The notes under the pieces are model-generated. The model saw nothing but the letters and a program-made list of their open reading frames with translations, did not search any database and was not told where the DNA came from. From contig NZ_CP063458.1 of assembly GCF_015169395.1 (NCBI RefSeq), positions 558,001-622,000 of the forward strand: a stretch of DNA of 64,000 bases, read 5' to 3'. The first letter of the stretch is position 1. Each line of letters begins with the position of its first letter. Below, in pieces: positions 51,615 through 62,100 of the stretch. The translations under genes and the position numbers were made by a program. Origin of the DNA: Humisphaera borealis. GTDB taxonomy: Bacteria; Planctomycetota; Phycisphaerae; Tepidisphaerales; Tepidisphaeraceae.

Positions 51615-54245
51615 TCAGTCATCCTCATCCTTCGGCGCGTTCGGATCCTTCTTGAGCCCCAGCGCCGCCAGTCCTTTGCCGTGGGGGCCGGACCATTCCT
51701 TGGGGTATGGCTGGCCCGGACGCGCCGCCAGCCAGAGAAGTTCGTTCAGGTCGTCGTCCTCGATGATGTCCGGCTTCGAAAAATCCATCTCCGCCTGCAA
51801 TTTCTGTTCGCGGGGACTGAGCGCTGCCTGTCGGCGGTTGGGCTCGTCGATGGGGATCTGGTTGGGTACCAACGTGTAGGGCGCAAAGTCCGGCTTGTCG
51901 GTGAAACAGGCTTCCATCGTCGGTGCGCCGGCCGTCAACTGGTTCAATGGCGGGAGACCGAAGATCCTTGTGATCGTGTGCAGCACTGACGACTGGTTGT
52001 AGAACTTGCTCACGATTTCGCCGCGCTTCGTATACGGGCTGATAACGAGACAGAGCGAGCGATGGCCGTCGACGTGGTCGAAGCCGTTCTGCGGGTCGTC
52101 CTCGTTCACGAAAATGCACGTCTCTTTCCAGAACCGGCTCTTGCTGATCGCCTGCACCATCTGGCCGAGGGCCAGGTCGTTGTCGGCGACGTGCGCCCGC
52201 GGCGAGGGCACGGTGGCCTTCGACCCCTGCGTGTGGTCCTGCGGCAGGTAGACGATGACGAAGCTGGGAAAGTTGCCGTCCTTCTCGAACTGCGCGAACT
52301 CTTTAAGAAAGACTTCCATCCGGCGGGTGTCGGGAATCTGCATCTGCCAGCCGGGATAGGCCTCGCAGGTGAATCGCCGCAACGCTTCAACCTCGACCGA
52401 CTGTTTGAAGGAAAAGTCAGGCGTGCCCCAGGCCTTCTGGACGGCGTACCAGTCTTTGGCCTTGCCGGTGAGGGTGGGGAAGTCGAACTCGCCGTAGTTG
52501 CGGAACGAAAGGCCGGCGAGCAGCACGCTGTCCCAGATGAAGTTGCAGTTGGCGTAGGTGAGGGCGTCGGTGCCGAAATCGTAGCTGCGGGTGTGCCCGC
52601 CGAAGCCCTTTTCCTGGTAGTCGGTGACGATGCCCTGCGTGGCCCACTGGTGGCCGTCGGCCGAGAGGACGCCGTTGCAGTAATAGTTGTCGAGCAGTGC
52701 GAATCGTTCGGCGAGCGCGTGATGGTTGGGCGTTACATCGCGGCCGTAGATGCAGAGGTTGGGTTCGCTGTTGCCCTTGCCGATCGCGCCGAACACCTGG
52801 TCGTACGTGCGGTTCTCTTTGATGACATAGACAACGTGCTTGAAGACTGAAGGCTCGCCCACTTTGGCCGGCACCGGCTTGGCTGGGACATCTTTGCTGG
52901 CGGCGGCGAGTTCCATCGCCCGCAGAGCCTCGGGAACGCGGGCATCGGCTTTCACCTGGGCCGACATCTTCGCCAGTGCCTCGGCGGATGGCAGCGGCAC
53001 GGCCGATACCGATCCGCGAACCTGGGAAGACGTCCATCCCGGCTTGCGCGGGTCGGGCGTGCGCGAGCCTTCGCCCTTGGTGTTGGCGATGTAGAGTGAT
53101 TTGCCGTCGGTCACCACGCCGCCGGGGAACCATCCGGCAGGGATGAACCCGGCCACCTTGCCCGCCGCGCCGGCCTTGCCCAGCTCGATCACCGCAACGG
53201 CGTTGTTGCCGCCATTGGCGACGTAGAGTGTCTTGCCGTCCGGCGAAAGCGCCAGTGCATTGGGCAGGCTTCCGAAGGGCAGGTTGGCATCGGGGCGGAC
53301 AGCGATCCGCTCGGCGACTTTTCCCGCCGTCAGGTCGATTGCCTGCACCTCGTCCGAGTTGGCGGCGGCCAGGTAAAGCGACTTGCCGTCGTTCGAGAGT
53401 TTGAGCTGCGTAGGGTGCAGCCCGACGACGATGTCGGCCGTCACTTTGCGTGCCTTCAGATCGACCCTCGATACGGTTCCGCTGGTGGCGATGGTTCGAG
53501 CATCGACGACTACATCGGTACCGGTGGACTTGGCGGTGGTGTCGCCGGCGACGGCGCAGCGGCCGCCGAAGTTCGATACGTACGCCGTCGCTTCATCCGC
53601 CGACAGCACCACGCTGTAGGGGCAGACGCCGACATCGATCTGCGCGACAAGCTTGCCGGCCTTGAGGTCCACGATGCCGAGTGTGTTATTACGCGACAGG
53701 CAGACGTACACGGTGGAGAGGTCGCGGCTGACGGCCAGGCCCAGACTGTGGGAGTAGCCGGGCTTGGCGGCGGGGCCGGGGCCGGGCAAGTCGATCGAAG
53801 CGCCCCAGGTGACGGTCCCATCGGCGGCGACGGTGGCGATGTGCATCGCACTGCCCGAGCCGGTAACGAAGAGCTTGTCGCCTGCGGGCGTGGCGACGGC
53901 GACGACGCCGTGCATCGATCCAGAGCCGGCGGGGTACTTGCTACTTGATAGCTCTGCCCACGTCGCCGTATCCAGAACCGAGAGACCGCCGGTGTTCTTG
54001 ACGTACAGGCGTTTGCCGTCGGGCGAAAGACAGAGATCGACCGGCCGGCCGCCGTAGGCGAGGGTCTTGCCGGCGGGGCGGACGAGTTGGCCGGTCGTGA
54101 CGATTGTTCCGCCGTCGCCGTCCTCAGGGCCAACGCGGCGTTCGTCGCTGTTTGCGGCCGGGCGGGTGGCGGGAGACTGGATGGCTAGCGCTGCGGCGGC
54201 GGTGCAGGTAAGACAGACGAGCAGTGCCAGATGTTTGCAGTTCAA
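51615..54245 (-). CDS. Secreted YVTN beta-propeller protein fused to a phosphoesterase domain
   Basis: I place the start at TTG 54245 (GAGG upstream), which puts the signal peptide first (NCKHLALLVCLTCTAAAALA); a longer frame to 54284 is possible. Residues about 50-410 form a seven-bladed YVTN-type propeller (PVDLCLSPDGKRLYVKNTGG, NALALSPDGKTLYVANGGNNAVAVIELG). About 440-800 match the phosphoesterase family of phospholipase C and acid phosphatases (PF04185): VVYVIKENRTYDQVFGAIG, ADGHQWATQGIVTDY, CIFVNEDDPQNGFDHVDGHRSLCLVISPY. The acidic tail is disordered. The fusion is frequent in planctomycetes and acidobacteria; its substrate is unknown. The full 876-residue length is normal for the family. 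Confidence 0.87.
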   Translation of the reverse strand: MNCKHLALLVCLTCTAAAALAIQSPATRPAANSDERRVGPEDGDGGTIVTTGQLVRPAGKTLAYGGRPVDLCLSPDGKRLYVKNTGGLSVLDTATWAELSSSKYPAGSGSMHGVVAVATPAGDKLFVTGSGSAMHIATVAADGTVTWGASIDLPGPGPAAKPGYSHSLGLAVSRDLSTVYVCLSRNNTLGIVDLKAGKLVAQIDVGVCPYSVVLSADEATAYVSNFGGRCAVAGDTTAKSTGTDVVVDARTIATSGTVSRVDLKARKVTADIVVGLHPTQLKLSNDGKSLYLAAANSDEVQAIDLTAGKVAERIAVRPDANLPFGSLPNALALSPDGKTLYVANGGNNAVAVIELGKAGAAGKVAGFIPAGWFPGGVVTDGKSLYIANTKGEGSRTPDPRKPGWTSSQVRGSVSAVPLPSAEALAKMSAQVKADARVPEALRAMELAAASKDVPAKPVPAKVGEPSVFKHVVYVIKENRTYDQVFGAIGKGNSEPNLCIYGRDVTPNHHALAERFALLDNYYCNGVLSADGHQWATQGIVTDYQEKGFGGHTRSYDFGTDALTYANCNFIWDSVLLAGLSFRNYGEFDFPTLTGKAKDWYAVQKAWGTPDFSFKQSVEVEALRRFTCEAYPGWQMQIPDTRRMEVFLKEFAQFEKDGNFPSFVIVYLPQDHTQGSKATVPSPRAHVADNDLALGQMVQAISKSRFWKETCIFVNEDDPQNGFDHVDGHRSLCLVISPYTKRGEIVSKFYNQSSVLHTITRIFGLPPLNQLTAGAPTMEACFTDKPDFAPYTLVPNQIPIDEPNRRQAALSPREQKLQAEMDFSKPDIIEDDDLNELLWLAARPGQPYPKEWSGPHGKGLAALGLKKDPNAPKDEDD

Positions 54246-54426
54246 GCGGAGCCTCGCTGGTGAAGAGCGCGTGTTCGGCACCAATGTGAGAGGATGCTGG
54301 GTGCCGTGGACTGCGGTACGCCGCTGGTCACGGCCGATGTCAACCGCCTGAACGCCAGGGGCCGTCGAGTACGCAAACCCATTGCACCCACAGGCAGGGT
54401 TGCTTCCCCGGTTCGGTTCGTGGCTA

Positions 54427-55263
54427 TCAGGCCGGCACGTTGCTCTTGATCGCTTCGATGCCCGCGGCGATGTCGCCCAGACGGTTGTCGCCGGCTTCGC
54501 GCTCCAGCGCGAGCGGGCCGGTGTAACCGACCTCCTTCAGTGCGGACAGGAATCGCTTGACGCCGACCTGGCCCGTACCGAACGGCACTTCCGCGCCCCA
54601 CTCGACGCCGGGCCTGGCCGATGCGGTGGCGTCCTTGGCGTGGACGTGCTTGATGTGTTTGCCCAGCAGCTTGATCGCTGGGATCGGCTCGCCCGCGCCG
54701 TAGAGGATCATGTTCGCGGGGTCGAAATTGATGAACACGTTCGGCTCGTTCAGGTCGTTCATGAACGACAGCAGTTCGCCGGCGGGCTCCTGGCCGGTTT
54801 CCATGTGCAGCACTAGGCCCTGGGCGGCGAGCATTTTGGCGACCTCGCGCACCCGTTCGACGGCGGGCTTGTAACCGGCATGGCCGTGCGGTGGGACGAA
54901 GCCGACGTGAGCCAGGATGGCGCCGGCGTTCAGTTCCTTTGCCAGCTTGGCGACATCCGCTGTGATCTTCTTGCGATCACCCCACTCGCCGTCCGGGATG
55001 AATCCGCCGGTCTCGCGGATGCGGGCGATGGACGAATAGTCTTCACCGGCAAAGTGGAGCATGCCGCCGGTGAGCTGGATGCCGGAAGCCTTCAGTTCCG
55101 CCAATTCGGCCTGGCGTTTGGCGGGCTCCATTTGTGACAGCTCGTTGAGCGCCAACTGCATGTGGTTCACGCCGAGCTTTTTGACCTTGGCGACAAGCTC
55201 CGCCATGGACTTGGGCTGAAGCGACCAGGAGCAGACGGCGATGGTGTGACCGTGGAGTTGCAT
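54427..55263 (-). CDS. Sugar phosphate isomerase/epimerase (AP endonuclease 2-like TIM barrel)
   Basis: A 278-residue cytosolic protein starting at ATG 55263 (GAGGAAA upstream). The TIM-barrel signatures of PF01261 are present: CSWSLQPKSMAELVAKVKKLGVNHMQLALNEL, GAILAHVGFVPPHG, LVLHMETGQEP, NVFINFDPANMILYG, HIKHVHAKDAT and EVPFGTGQVG. Metal ligands are expected at the Glu of METG, the Asp of NFDPAN and the His of HVHAKD. Similar enzymes interconvert keto and aldo sugars or inositols. It may be used with the neighbouring hydrolases in carbohydrate catabolism. Confidence 0.85.
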   Translation of the reverse strand: MQLHGHTIAVCSWSLQPKSMAELVAKVKKLGVNHMQLALNELSQMEPAKRQAELAELKASGIQLTGGMLHFAGEDYSSIARIRETGGFIPDGEWGDRKKITADVAKLAKELNAGAILAHVGFVPPHGHAGYKPAVERVREVAKMLAAQGLVLHMETGQEPAGELLSFMNDLNEPNVFINFDPANMILYGAGEPIPAIKLLGKHIKHVHAKDATASARPGVEWGAEVPFGTGQVGVKRFLSALKEVGYTGPLALEREAGDNRLGDIAAGIEAIKSNVPA

Positions 55264-55425
55264 GGAATGGGTTTCCTCGTTCGTTATGGCATGAGCACCG
55301 GCGGAATCGGCAGAGCCGGCGAGTCGCCTGTGGCGGTCAGATTCTATCTGCGGAGTTGAGCGGATGGGAAGTCGTATCAGGGCAGGAAAGCGCTTGCGCA
55401 TGCGCGTAGAGTCGGGCCGCGAACC

Positions 55426-56256
55426 TCATCGCGACTTCTCGAACACCAGCAGATTCGTCGAGGCGATCGCCGCCGGCAGACGCAGGCGGTTGTACAGATC
55501 GTTCCACCGCAGCGTCAGTTTGCGCGGCAGGGCGGGCATGTGGCGTTGCCACTCGGTGTACTCGACCGCGCCCCGGTGCACCAGGCGACAGTTGTTCCTG
55601 TCGAGGCAGCGGATCGTCGCGCCGATGTTCATCTGCCAGTTCCACATCAGTCCGCCGAACATCTGGCACCACCAGCCGACGCCATACTCGCTGCGCGAGC
55701 GGCCGACATTCCTGCCGAGCACTTTCCGCACCGCGCCCTCCACCACATTGTCGATCGCCCGGTGGTTGGTGACCTGGAGCGCGATTCTTGATCCGGGCTT
55801 GAGCACCCGCACCAGTTCGCGAACGGCAAGATCGACGTCCGGGATGTGAACAACCACGCCCCACGAGAAGACAGCGTCGAAGGAAGCGTCGGCAAATGGG
55901 AGGCGCGTGAGGTCGGCCCGGGAATACCGAATGCGCTCGGCCACCCCTTCCTCCCTTGCGTTCTGCAACGCGATGCTGAGCGCGACCCGGGAAACATCCA
56001 CCCCCTGGACCCGGAATCCGGCGCGGGCCGCCCGCACGCTGTGAACCCCGGTGCCGCAGCCGGCGTCGAGCACCATGCCTCCCGGCGGAGGTGCCAATTG
56101 TTGCAACATCCGGTGGACCGACCGGTCGTAAAGGCGTTGGGTCAGCGGCGAGTAGTAGTCACTCGCCCAGGCACGGTAGACTTCTTCGTTATCAAACGCC
56201 CCGTCTTCGACATAGCCCGACGGCGCGGCGGGTTCCAGTGGTGCCGACTGCCCCAT
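55426..56256 (-). CDS. Class I SAM-dependent methyltransferase
   Basis: The 276-residue product begins at ATG 56256 (MGQSAPLEPAAPSGYVEDGAF). It has motif I VLDAGCGTGVHSVRAARAG, an acidic residue at the end of strand 2 (VQGVDVSR), motif II-like FDAVFSWGVVVHIPD and LVRVLKPGSRIALQV, as in Methyltransf_11. The C-terminal 100 residues (GGLMWNWQMNIGATIRCLDRNNCRLVHRGAVEYTEWQRHMPALP) are specific to a subfamily I do not know. The acceptor is undetermined. The open frame upstream to 56481 is not family-like. Confidence 0.82.
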   Translation of the reverse strand: MGQSAPLEPAAPSGYVEDGAFDNEEVYRAWASDYYSPLTQRLYDRSVHRMLQQLAPPPGGMVLDAGCGTGVHSVRAARAGFRVQGVDVSRVALSIALQNAREEGVAERIRYSRADLTRLPFADASFDAVFSWGVVVHIPDVDLAVRELVRVLKPGSRIALQVTNHRAIDNVVEGAVRKVLGRNVGRSRSEYGVGWWCQMFGGLMWNWQMNIGATIRCLDRNNCRLVHRGAVEYTEWQRHMPALPRKLTLRWNDLYNRLRLPAAIASTNLLVFEKSR

Positions 56257-56649
56257 GAGCCCAATCGTAGAACTCGAGGGTTCACGCGAAGGCAATTCCG
56301 AAACCCCATATGTCACAGTAAAACTCAGTAGAAGACCCGGGCGGCGTGGTTCTGCACTAGAACGCAGTCGCTGCCCCGTGCGATCCCACGCGCACGGCAC
56401 CAGCAGCAGTATCTTCGAGCCCGGGAAATATTGCCCGCCGAACCTCTGCCGGACAGCCCTGCACCGGCAGCAGTTTGACAATTCTTACCACGTCGCGAGC
56501 CGCCTGCAAGATGAATCTGGCAGATATGCGCGGCCGGGCGATTGCGGGCGCGGTTTGCCGCGGCCGCGACGGCTCATCAGCACCCGCACGCACGCTCGGC
56601 GCGAGCGATGGTAGTTTGGGTCGCGGCGACGCTGCCCGGATGGTCGAGC
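56257..56649. other. Gap without a recognisable gene
   Basis: About 390 bp between the methyltransferase start and the end of the NagB fusion gene. ORFs crossing it in other frames have no resemblance to proteins. It includes the methyltransferase promoter. Confidence 0.5.
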
Positions 56650-58677
56650 TTAGATCGGCTCTTCCTTCCAGCGGACGAACCCCTCGATCGCCTCGTACTC
56701 GGCCAAGCCCAGCGCGTCGTACGCCTCGGCGGTGGCTCGGTTGCGGTCTTCGGCCCGCTGCCAGAACTCGCGGCTGTCCGAACCCGGGAACAGTGCCTTG
56801 TCCTTTTGGCTCTCGTGTTTGAAGATCGCAATCCGCTTACGGCTGACTTCATCCGGGCTCAGCGGGACGGCCATCTCGATCTGGTCGACGCCCCATTCCT
56901 GCCACGCGCCGCGGTAGAGCCAGACTTCGCACGTCTTCATCCAGTCGCGGTTCTTCAGCCGCTTGACCGCTTCCAGAATTGCCGCCAGGCAGACCCGGTG
57001 CGTGCCGTGGGGATCGCTGAGGTCGCCGGCGGCATAGATCTGGTGCGGCTTTACCTTCTCCAGCAGGTCAACAATAACCTTGATGTCGTCCTCGCCGATC
57101 GGCTTCTTCCGCACGCGGCCGGTCTCGTAGAACGGCATGTCCAGGAAGTGAATCCGGTCGTCGTCTTTAATACCCGCCGATACTGCGCCGGCACGGGCTT
57201 CGGTCCGGCGGATGAGCCCTTTGATCTTCTGCAGCTCGGGGCTGTCCACCTGGCCCGGCTGTTTGTTCCTGATGAACGATTCGAGCCGGTCTTCCATTGT
57301 CTGCACGATCTGGTCGGTCAGGCCGAACGCGGCGGCAAACTCACGCACGAAGTCGGCGTGCCGCAGTGCAGCCTCGTCGAAGACGGCGATATTGCCGCTG
57401 GTCTGGTAGGCGACATGGACTTCATGCTCCTGGTCGCACAGCCGGATGAACGTGCCGCCCATGCTGATGACGTCGTCGTCGGGGTGCGGGCTGAACAGGA
57501 CGACCCGCTTGGGGAAAATGCCGGCGTTGGCGTGCTGGAACATGCCGGGGGCGTGGTAGGCGGCCGCGCCGTTCTCATTCGCCTCTTTACCGCCGGGCCA
57601 GCCGGTGATGGTCGCTTGCATTTCCTTGAAGACTTCGATGTTCAGTTCGTACGCGCTGCCGCGGCTGGCGATCAGCTCCTGCAGGCCGTGTTCGTTGTAG
57701 TCTTCGTCCGTCAGCTTCAGCAGCGGCTTCTTGAGCGTCGTCGCCAGCCAGATGACGGCCTTGCGGGTCGTCTTGCGGTCCCACGTGAGCCCGAAATCCG
57801 AGAGCGAGCCCAGTACCCACGGCGTCTTGAAGCGCGTCAGCTCGGCGGCGGCGGCGGTGTCGAGGACGATCTTGGCGCTGGCGTGCTGCTGCAGGAACGA
57901 CGCCGCGACGGCGGTCGTCACTTCGCCTTCGACCGCCCGGCGGATGGTCGGCGCTTTGCCCTCGCCCCAGGCCATCAGGATGACCCGGCGGGCGTTCATG
58001 ATCGTATCGACGCCCATCGTGATCGCTTTGCGCGGCACGTTCTGCTCGCCGAAGAAGTCCGACGCCGCGTCCATGCGCGTTACCTTGTCGAGCGTGATCA
58101 TGCGGGTGCGGCTGTCGCGCGAGCTGCCGGGCTCGTTGAACCCGACGTGGCCCGTTCGGCCGATGCCCAGGATCTGAATATCGAGCCCGCCGAGATCTTT
58201 GATCTTGCGCTCGTAGGCCGCGCAATAGTCGAAGACCTGTTCGCGCGGCAGGGTGCCGTCGGGGACATTCCAGTTGCCGCGGGGAATGTCGATGTGGTCG
58301 AACAGGTGTTCGCGCATGAACCGCACGTAGCTCTGTAGCTCGTCCGGCTTCATGGGGTAGTACTCGTCGAGATTGAACGTCACCACATTCTTAAACGACA
58401 GCCCCTCTTCGCGGTGCATGCGAATGAGCTCGTCATAAACGCGGGTCGGTGTGGATCCCGTCGCCAGGCCGAGAACGGCCGTTTCGCCGCGGGCGCTCTT
58501 TGTGCGGATCAGGTCGGCGATTTCCGCGGCGACCGACTGCGAGGCCACGGCGGCCGAGGGAAACACGGTGGTTGGAATTTTTTCCACGGCGGCGGTCAGA
58601 GCGGATGGCCCGTCACCGGCATGAGGGGGCAATTTCGACGCAGAAGGGGAAGCAGATGGCGAAAAAGCGGTCGTCAT
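56650..58677 (-). CDS. nagB: Glucosamine-6-phosphate deaminase fused to PIG-L deacetylase-like domain
   Basis: ATG 58677 has GAGGAG 9-12 bp upstream. The 675-residue protein has an N-terminal NagB domain (about 35-290: LGLATGSTPTRVYDELIRMHRE, VTFNLDEYYPM, ILGIGRTGHVGFNEPGSS) and a C-terminal PIG-L/LmbE domain (about 395-650: VVLFSPHPDDDVISMGGT with the zinc motif PHPDDD, and DLSDPHGTHRVCLAAI). In the NagB motif the residue equivalent to E. coli Asp141 (NDGH) is Thr (RTGH), a variant that appears in other fused NagB proteins as far as I recall. It should convert glucosamine-6-P to fructose-6-P, with the second domain perhaps removing N-acetyl groups. Confidence 0.88.
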   Translation of the reverse strand: MTTAFSPSASPSASKLPPHAGDGPSALTAAVEKIPTTVFPSAAVASQSVAAEIADLIRTKSARGETAVLGLATGSTPTRVYDELIRMHREEGLSFKNVVTFNLDEYYPMKPDELQSYVRFMREHLFDHIDIPRGNWNVPDGTLPREQVFDYCAAYERKIKDLGGLDIQILGIGRTGHVGFNEPGSSRDSRTRMITLDKVTRMDAASDFFGEQNVPRKAITMGVDTIMNARRVILMAWGEGKAPTIRRAVEGEVTTAVAASFLQQHASAKIVLDTAAAAELTRFKTPWVLGSLSDFGLTWDRKTTRKAVIWLATTLKKPLLKLTDEDYNEHGLQELIASRGSAYELNIEVFKEMQATITGWPGGKEANENGAAAYHAPGMFQHANAGIFPKRVVLFSPHPDDDVISMGGTFIRLCDQEHEVHVAYQTSGNIAVFDEAALRHADFVREFAAAFGLTDQIVQTMEDRLESFIRNKQPGQVDSPELQKIKGLIRRTEARAGAVSAGIKDDDRIHFLDMPFYETGRVRKKPIGEDDIKVIVDLLEKVKPHQIYAAGDLSDPHGTHRVCLAAILEAVKRLKNRDWMKTCEVWLYRGAWQEWGVDQIEMAVPLSPDEVSRKRIAIFKHESQKDKALFPGSDSREFWQRAEDRNRATAEAYDALGLAEYEAIEGFVRWKEEPI

Positions 58678-59181
58678 AACGTTATTCTCCTCGGGGAGTG
58701 GCATCGTATCACACTCCCGCCGGCAACCCAATCGATTTGTGTAGAACTTGTGTTTCTCTGGCTTCGCTCCGCTACCCATGCTGTACCGGGCGTTGATTAA
58801 ATTGTTCGAGTGCTCCCGGCGACAGATTTCCTCCCCAGATGTGATTGATCTCCCAAGCAGCGTCCTCCAGATCTCGAAACATGGGACTTGAGACCCGCAC
58901 ATTTCACCCAAGCTCCCTAAGCCATAATGTTGTAATGCCGTAATTATGGGCATTTTCGCGTCGCAACCCGGTTGACTCACAATTCGCGGGCGAGCCCATC
59001 AATGGCACCCACGCGACATCATTTTCGTTAAGTCGTTTCCCTACCTTGCGTAATCGCTCGCATTCGGATGGCGAGATGCGTGTTGGAACGACCGTTGCTT
59101 AGGTTCATCGGATTATCACGATGTAACAAATGGTTTCCTCGGGCAACAACCCGCCTGCCCGATTGAGGAGTGAGATTTCAG
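58678..59181. other. Divergent intergenic region without a gene
   Basis: About 500 bp, AT-richer than the rest, between the NagB fusion and the autotransporter-like gene. It must hold both promoters. I cannot pick a convincing -35/-10 pair. Confidence 0.55.
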
Positions 59182-62100
59182 ATGCGTCATCCCCGTTGTA
59201 TCCGTACCCTGTTGCAGGCGATTGCAACCGCACTATCTGCTTCCACCGCCGCCTCTGCCGCACCCACCTATCAATGGAACTCCGCTGCCGATTCCACTTG
59301 GTTGAACGCAGGCAATTGGTTGCCAACCTCGCAGTTCCCGGGGACTGCTGGTCTTAACTCAAGTGTCGATCTGGCCCGCTTTTCCGACGTTGATGCGGCC
59401 TCCAGCTTCGTCTCGATCGACGCGAGTCCCCTGACCGATTCCGCCCTGAGCCTCGGCGGGATCGACTTCAGCCTGAACGCCGGGACGGGGTTGTTCAGCA
59501 TCGGCGGTGGCGCGGCGACGGCCACGACGGTCCGACTGAACGGGACCGAGATCGATACGACCGGCACAAACACGTCATTCAGCAACAACGTTCTAATTGC
59601 GGTGACGGATGCGGCAACACGTGATCTCACCATCGCGCCCGCCGTCAATGCTGCCACCGGCACTCTGTCGTTACAGCTCGGCCTGACCAATGGCGGCTTC
59701 TATGTTGCCAACGGGAGGGTACTCACTCTTTCGACGTCCATCAGCCAGTCGCTGGCGAACTCCGGCTTTACCAAGACTGGAGCCGGTACCCTGGTCCTTT
59801 CCGGTAGCAATACGTTCACCGGCAAAGCCGCGGTGAACGGCGGCATCTTGCAGATCGGTGCCGACAACAATCTCGGAACAGCCCCGGCTGCGGCGGTCTC
59901 GGATCAACTCTCGCTCAACAGTGCCACCCTCAAGCTGTCGGCGGCGCTCACCCTGAACGCCAATCGTGGTGTCTCCATCGCAGGCTCAGGTGCGACGATC
60001 GATACCACCCTGATCGCCGGGACGGGGAACTCCGTCATTGCTGGAGTGATCGCCGGCACCGCGCCGCTGTTCCTGGCGGCGAACGGAAACACGTCAGATA
60101 CCGGCGGCGGCCAGGGTGGCAATCTCGCGCTCACCGGGGCGAACACCTTCGTCGGCAATGTGACCATCAGCAGCGGTGTCGTGACGGCCGCCTCCAACTT
60201 CGGCAACGCCTCCAATAAGATCATCATCACCGGTGGCGGGCTGGTCGCGTCGGCGACCACCACGTTGCCCAGCACACGACTGATCGAGCTATCCGGCACC
60301 GGCGACCGAATCCTGCGATCTTATGGTGTCGCAACATTCACCCTCAACGGCGTGGTGAGCGGATCGGGCAACCTGCGCGCTACCGACTCTGGCGTGCTTA
60401 TCCTTGCTGCCGCAAATACCTACACGGGCGCGACGATCGTCGGCGGCGGAACACTGACCATTGGCTCGGGTACCACAGGCTCGATCGTCACGTCGTCGGG
60501 ATTATCCATCCTCGGATCGAATACCGCGCGCATCGCCCGCACGGACAATGTCTCGATCAGCAGCATCCTGCCGGCGTCGATCACATTCGCAGGTACCGGG
60601 TCTCGGCTGGAGCTTGCCTCGACCTTGCAGACATCAGTCCTGACGATCGATCGTGATATCGGGTCGGGAACGACCGCCGGCCGGTTTCGCGTGAGCGGCG
60701 GCAATGTCACGCTCGCCTCGGGCACCGATATCTCCGTTGCCGCGGTCTCATTGGGATTGCAGACCACGACCAACCGCGGTGTTCTCAATATTGGAACCGG
60801 ATCGACCGTGGCCGCCGCCACCTTCGACCTGGGTGAATCCTCCAACAATTCCGGAACGATCAACCAGACCGGTGGAACAGTCACCGCAGTGTCGGGAGGT
60901 TTCTTCCGACTGGGCCACTGGACGAATGGCACGAACGCCGGATCGCAGTACAACCTTTCCGGCGGAACCCTCGACGCCACGGCTTTGTCCGCCAACGCCG
61001 CCGGTTCTGCCCAGATTCTCAATGTCGGTTGGGACGGCCAGGGAACGATGGTCGTCGGCGGGGGTGCCTCAACCGCGACGCTGAAGGCCTTCGGCATTCA
61101 GCTCGACGCCAACGGCGACACGGCCGCTTACAACAGTACGCTGACGCTCTCCCCGAACGGCGTGGTGGAGGTCGCTTCCAGCATCGGCGGTGGGTCCGCG
61201 CTCGACCGATTCTTCCTCGCCGGCGGTACGCTTCGTCCCACCGCCAACAATACCTGGTCTAACCGCTTCGAAGTCACTGCCACCAGCGCGATCGACCTCA
61301 ACGGCAAGACGGTCAGTCTTACCGGCGGAATCGAAGGCTCGCCGCTCCCGTCCATCACCAGCGCATCGGCCGGTGCCCTGAACGTATCGGGTACGCTCAC
61401 CGCTGGTCAGATCAGTCTTGATGCCAACAGCACGCTCGGCTTCACCAACACGACGACGATGTCCGTGTCGACGGTCTTTTCCGGTGCTGGCTCGATCGCC
61501 AAGAGTGGATCGGGAACGGTGAGTCTCACCGCAACGTCGACGCTGAATGGAGCGACGAATGTTTCGGGCGGTCTGCTTAACGTCGTCGGCAGCCTAGCGT
61601 CGTCGGCGGTTACCGTCACCGATACAGGCACGATCGGCGGCGAAGGTACTGTCGGAAGCCTGACCCTCGGTGCAACGACCGGAGCGACTTTGCAGGTGGA
61701 CCCGACGACTCCTGGGGCGCTAAACGTCGTCGGTAACCTGGCGCTCAACGGTGTCACGACGATTCAGCTCACCAGCGCCACGACCGGAACCGCCCCGTTT
61801 ACGGTGCTCAACTTCGGGTCGCTGACCGGGTCGACCGCCAACCTTACGCTGGCGAATCTGGCCGGCTTCCGGACGCCGGAATTGAGCTTGTCGGGGAACA
61901 GCATCATCGCGTCGATCGGCAACCTGAATCTCACCTGGACCGGCAGTGTCGGTTCGACGTGGGACGCAGGGGCCACCGCCAACACCAACTGGACGGACGG
62001 CAGCTCCCAGAATTTCTTTAGCGGCGACAACGTCACGTTCAACGACAGTTCGACGATCGGCGGCGTCACCCTCGCCGGCTCGATCTCGCCGGGCAGTGTC

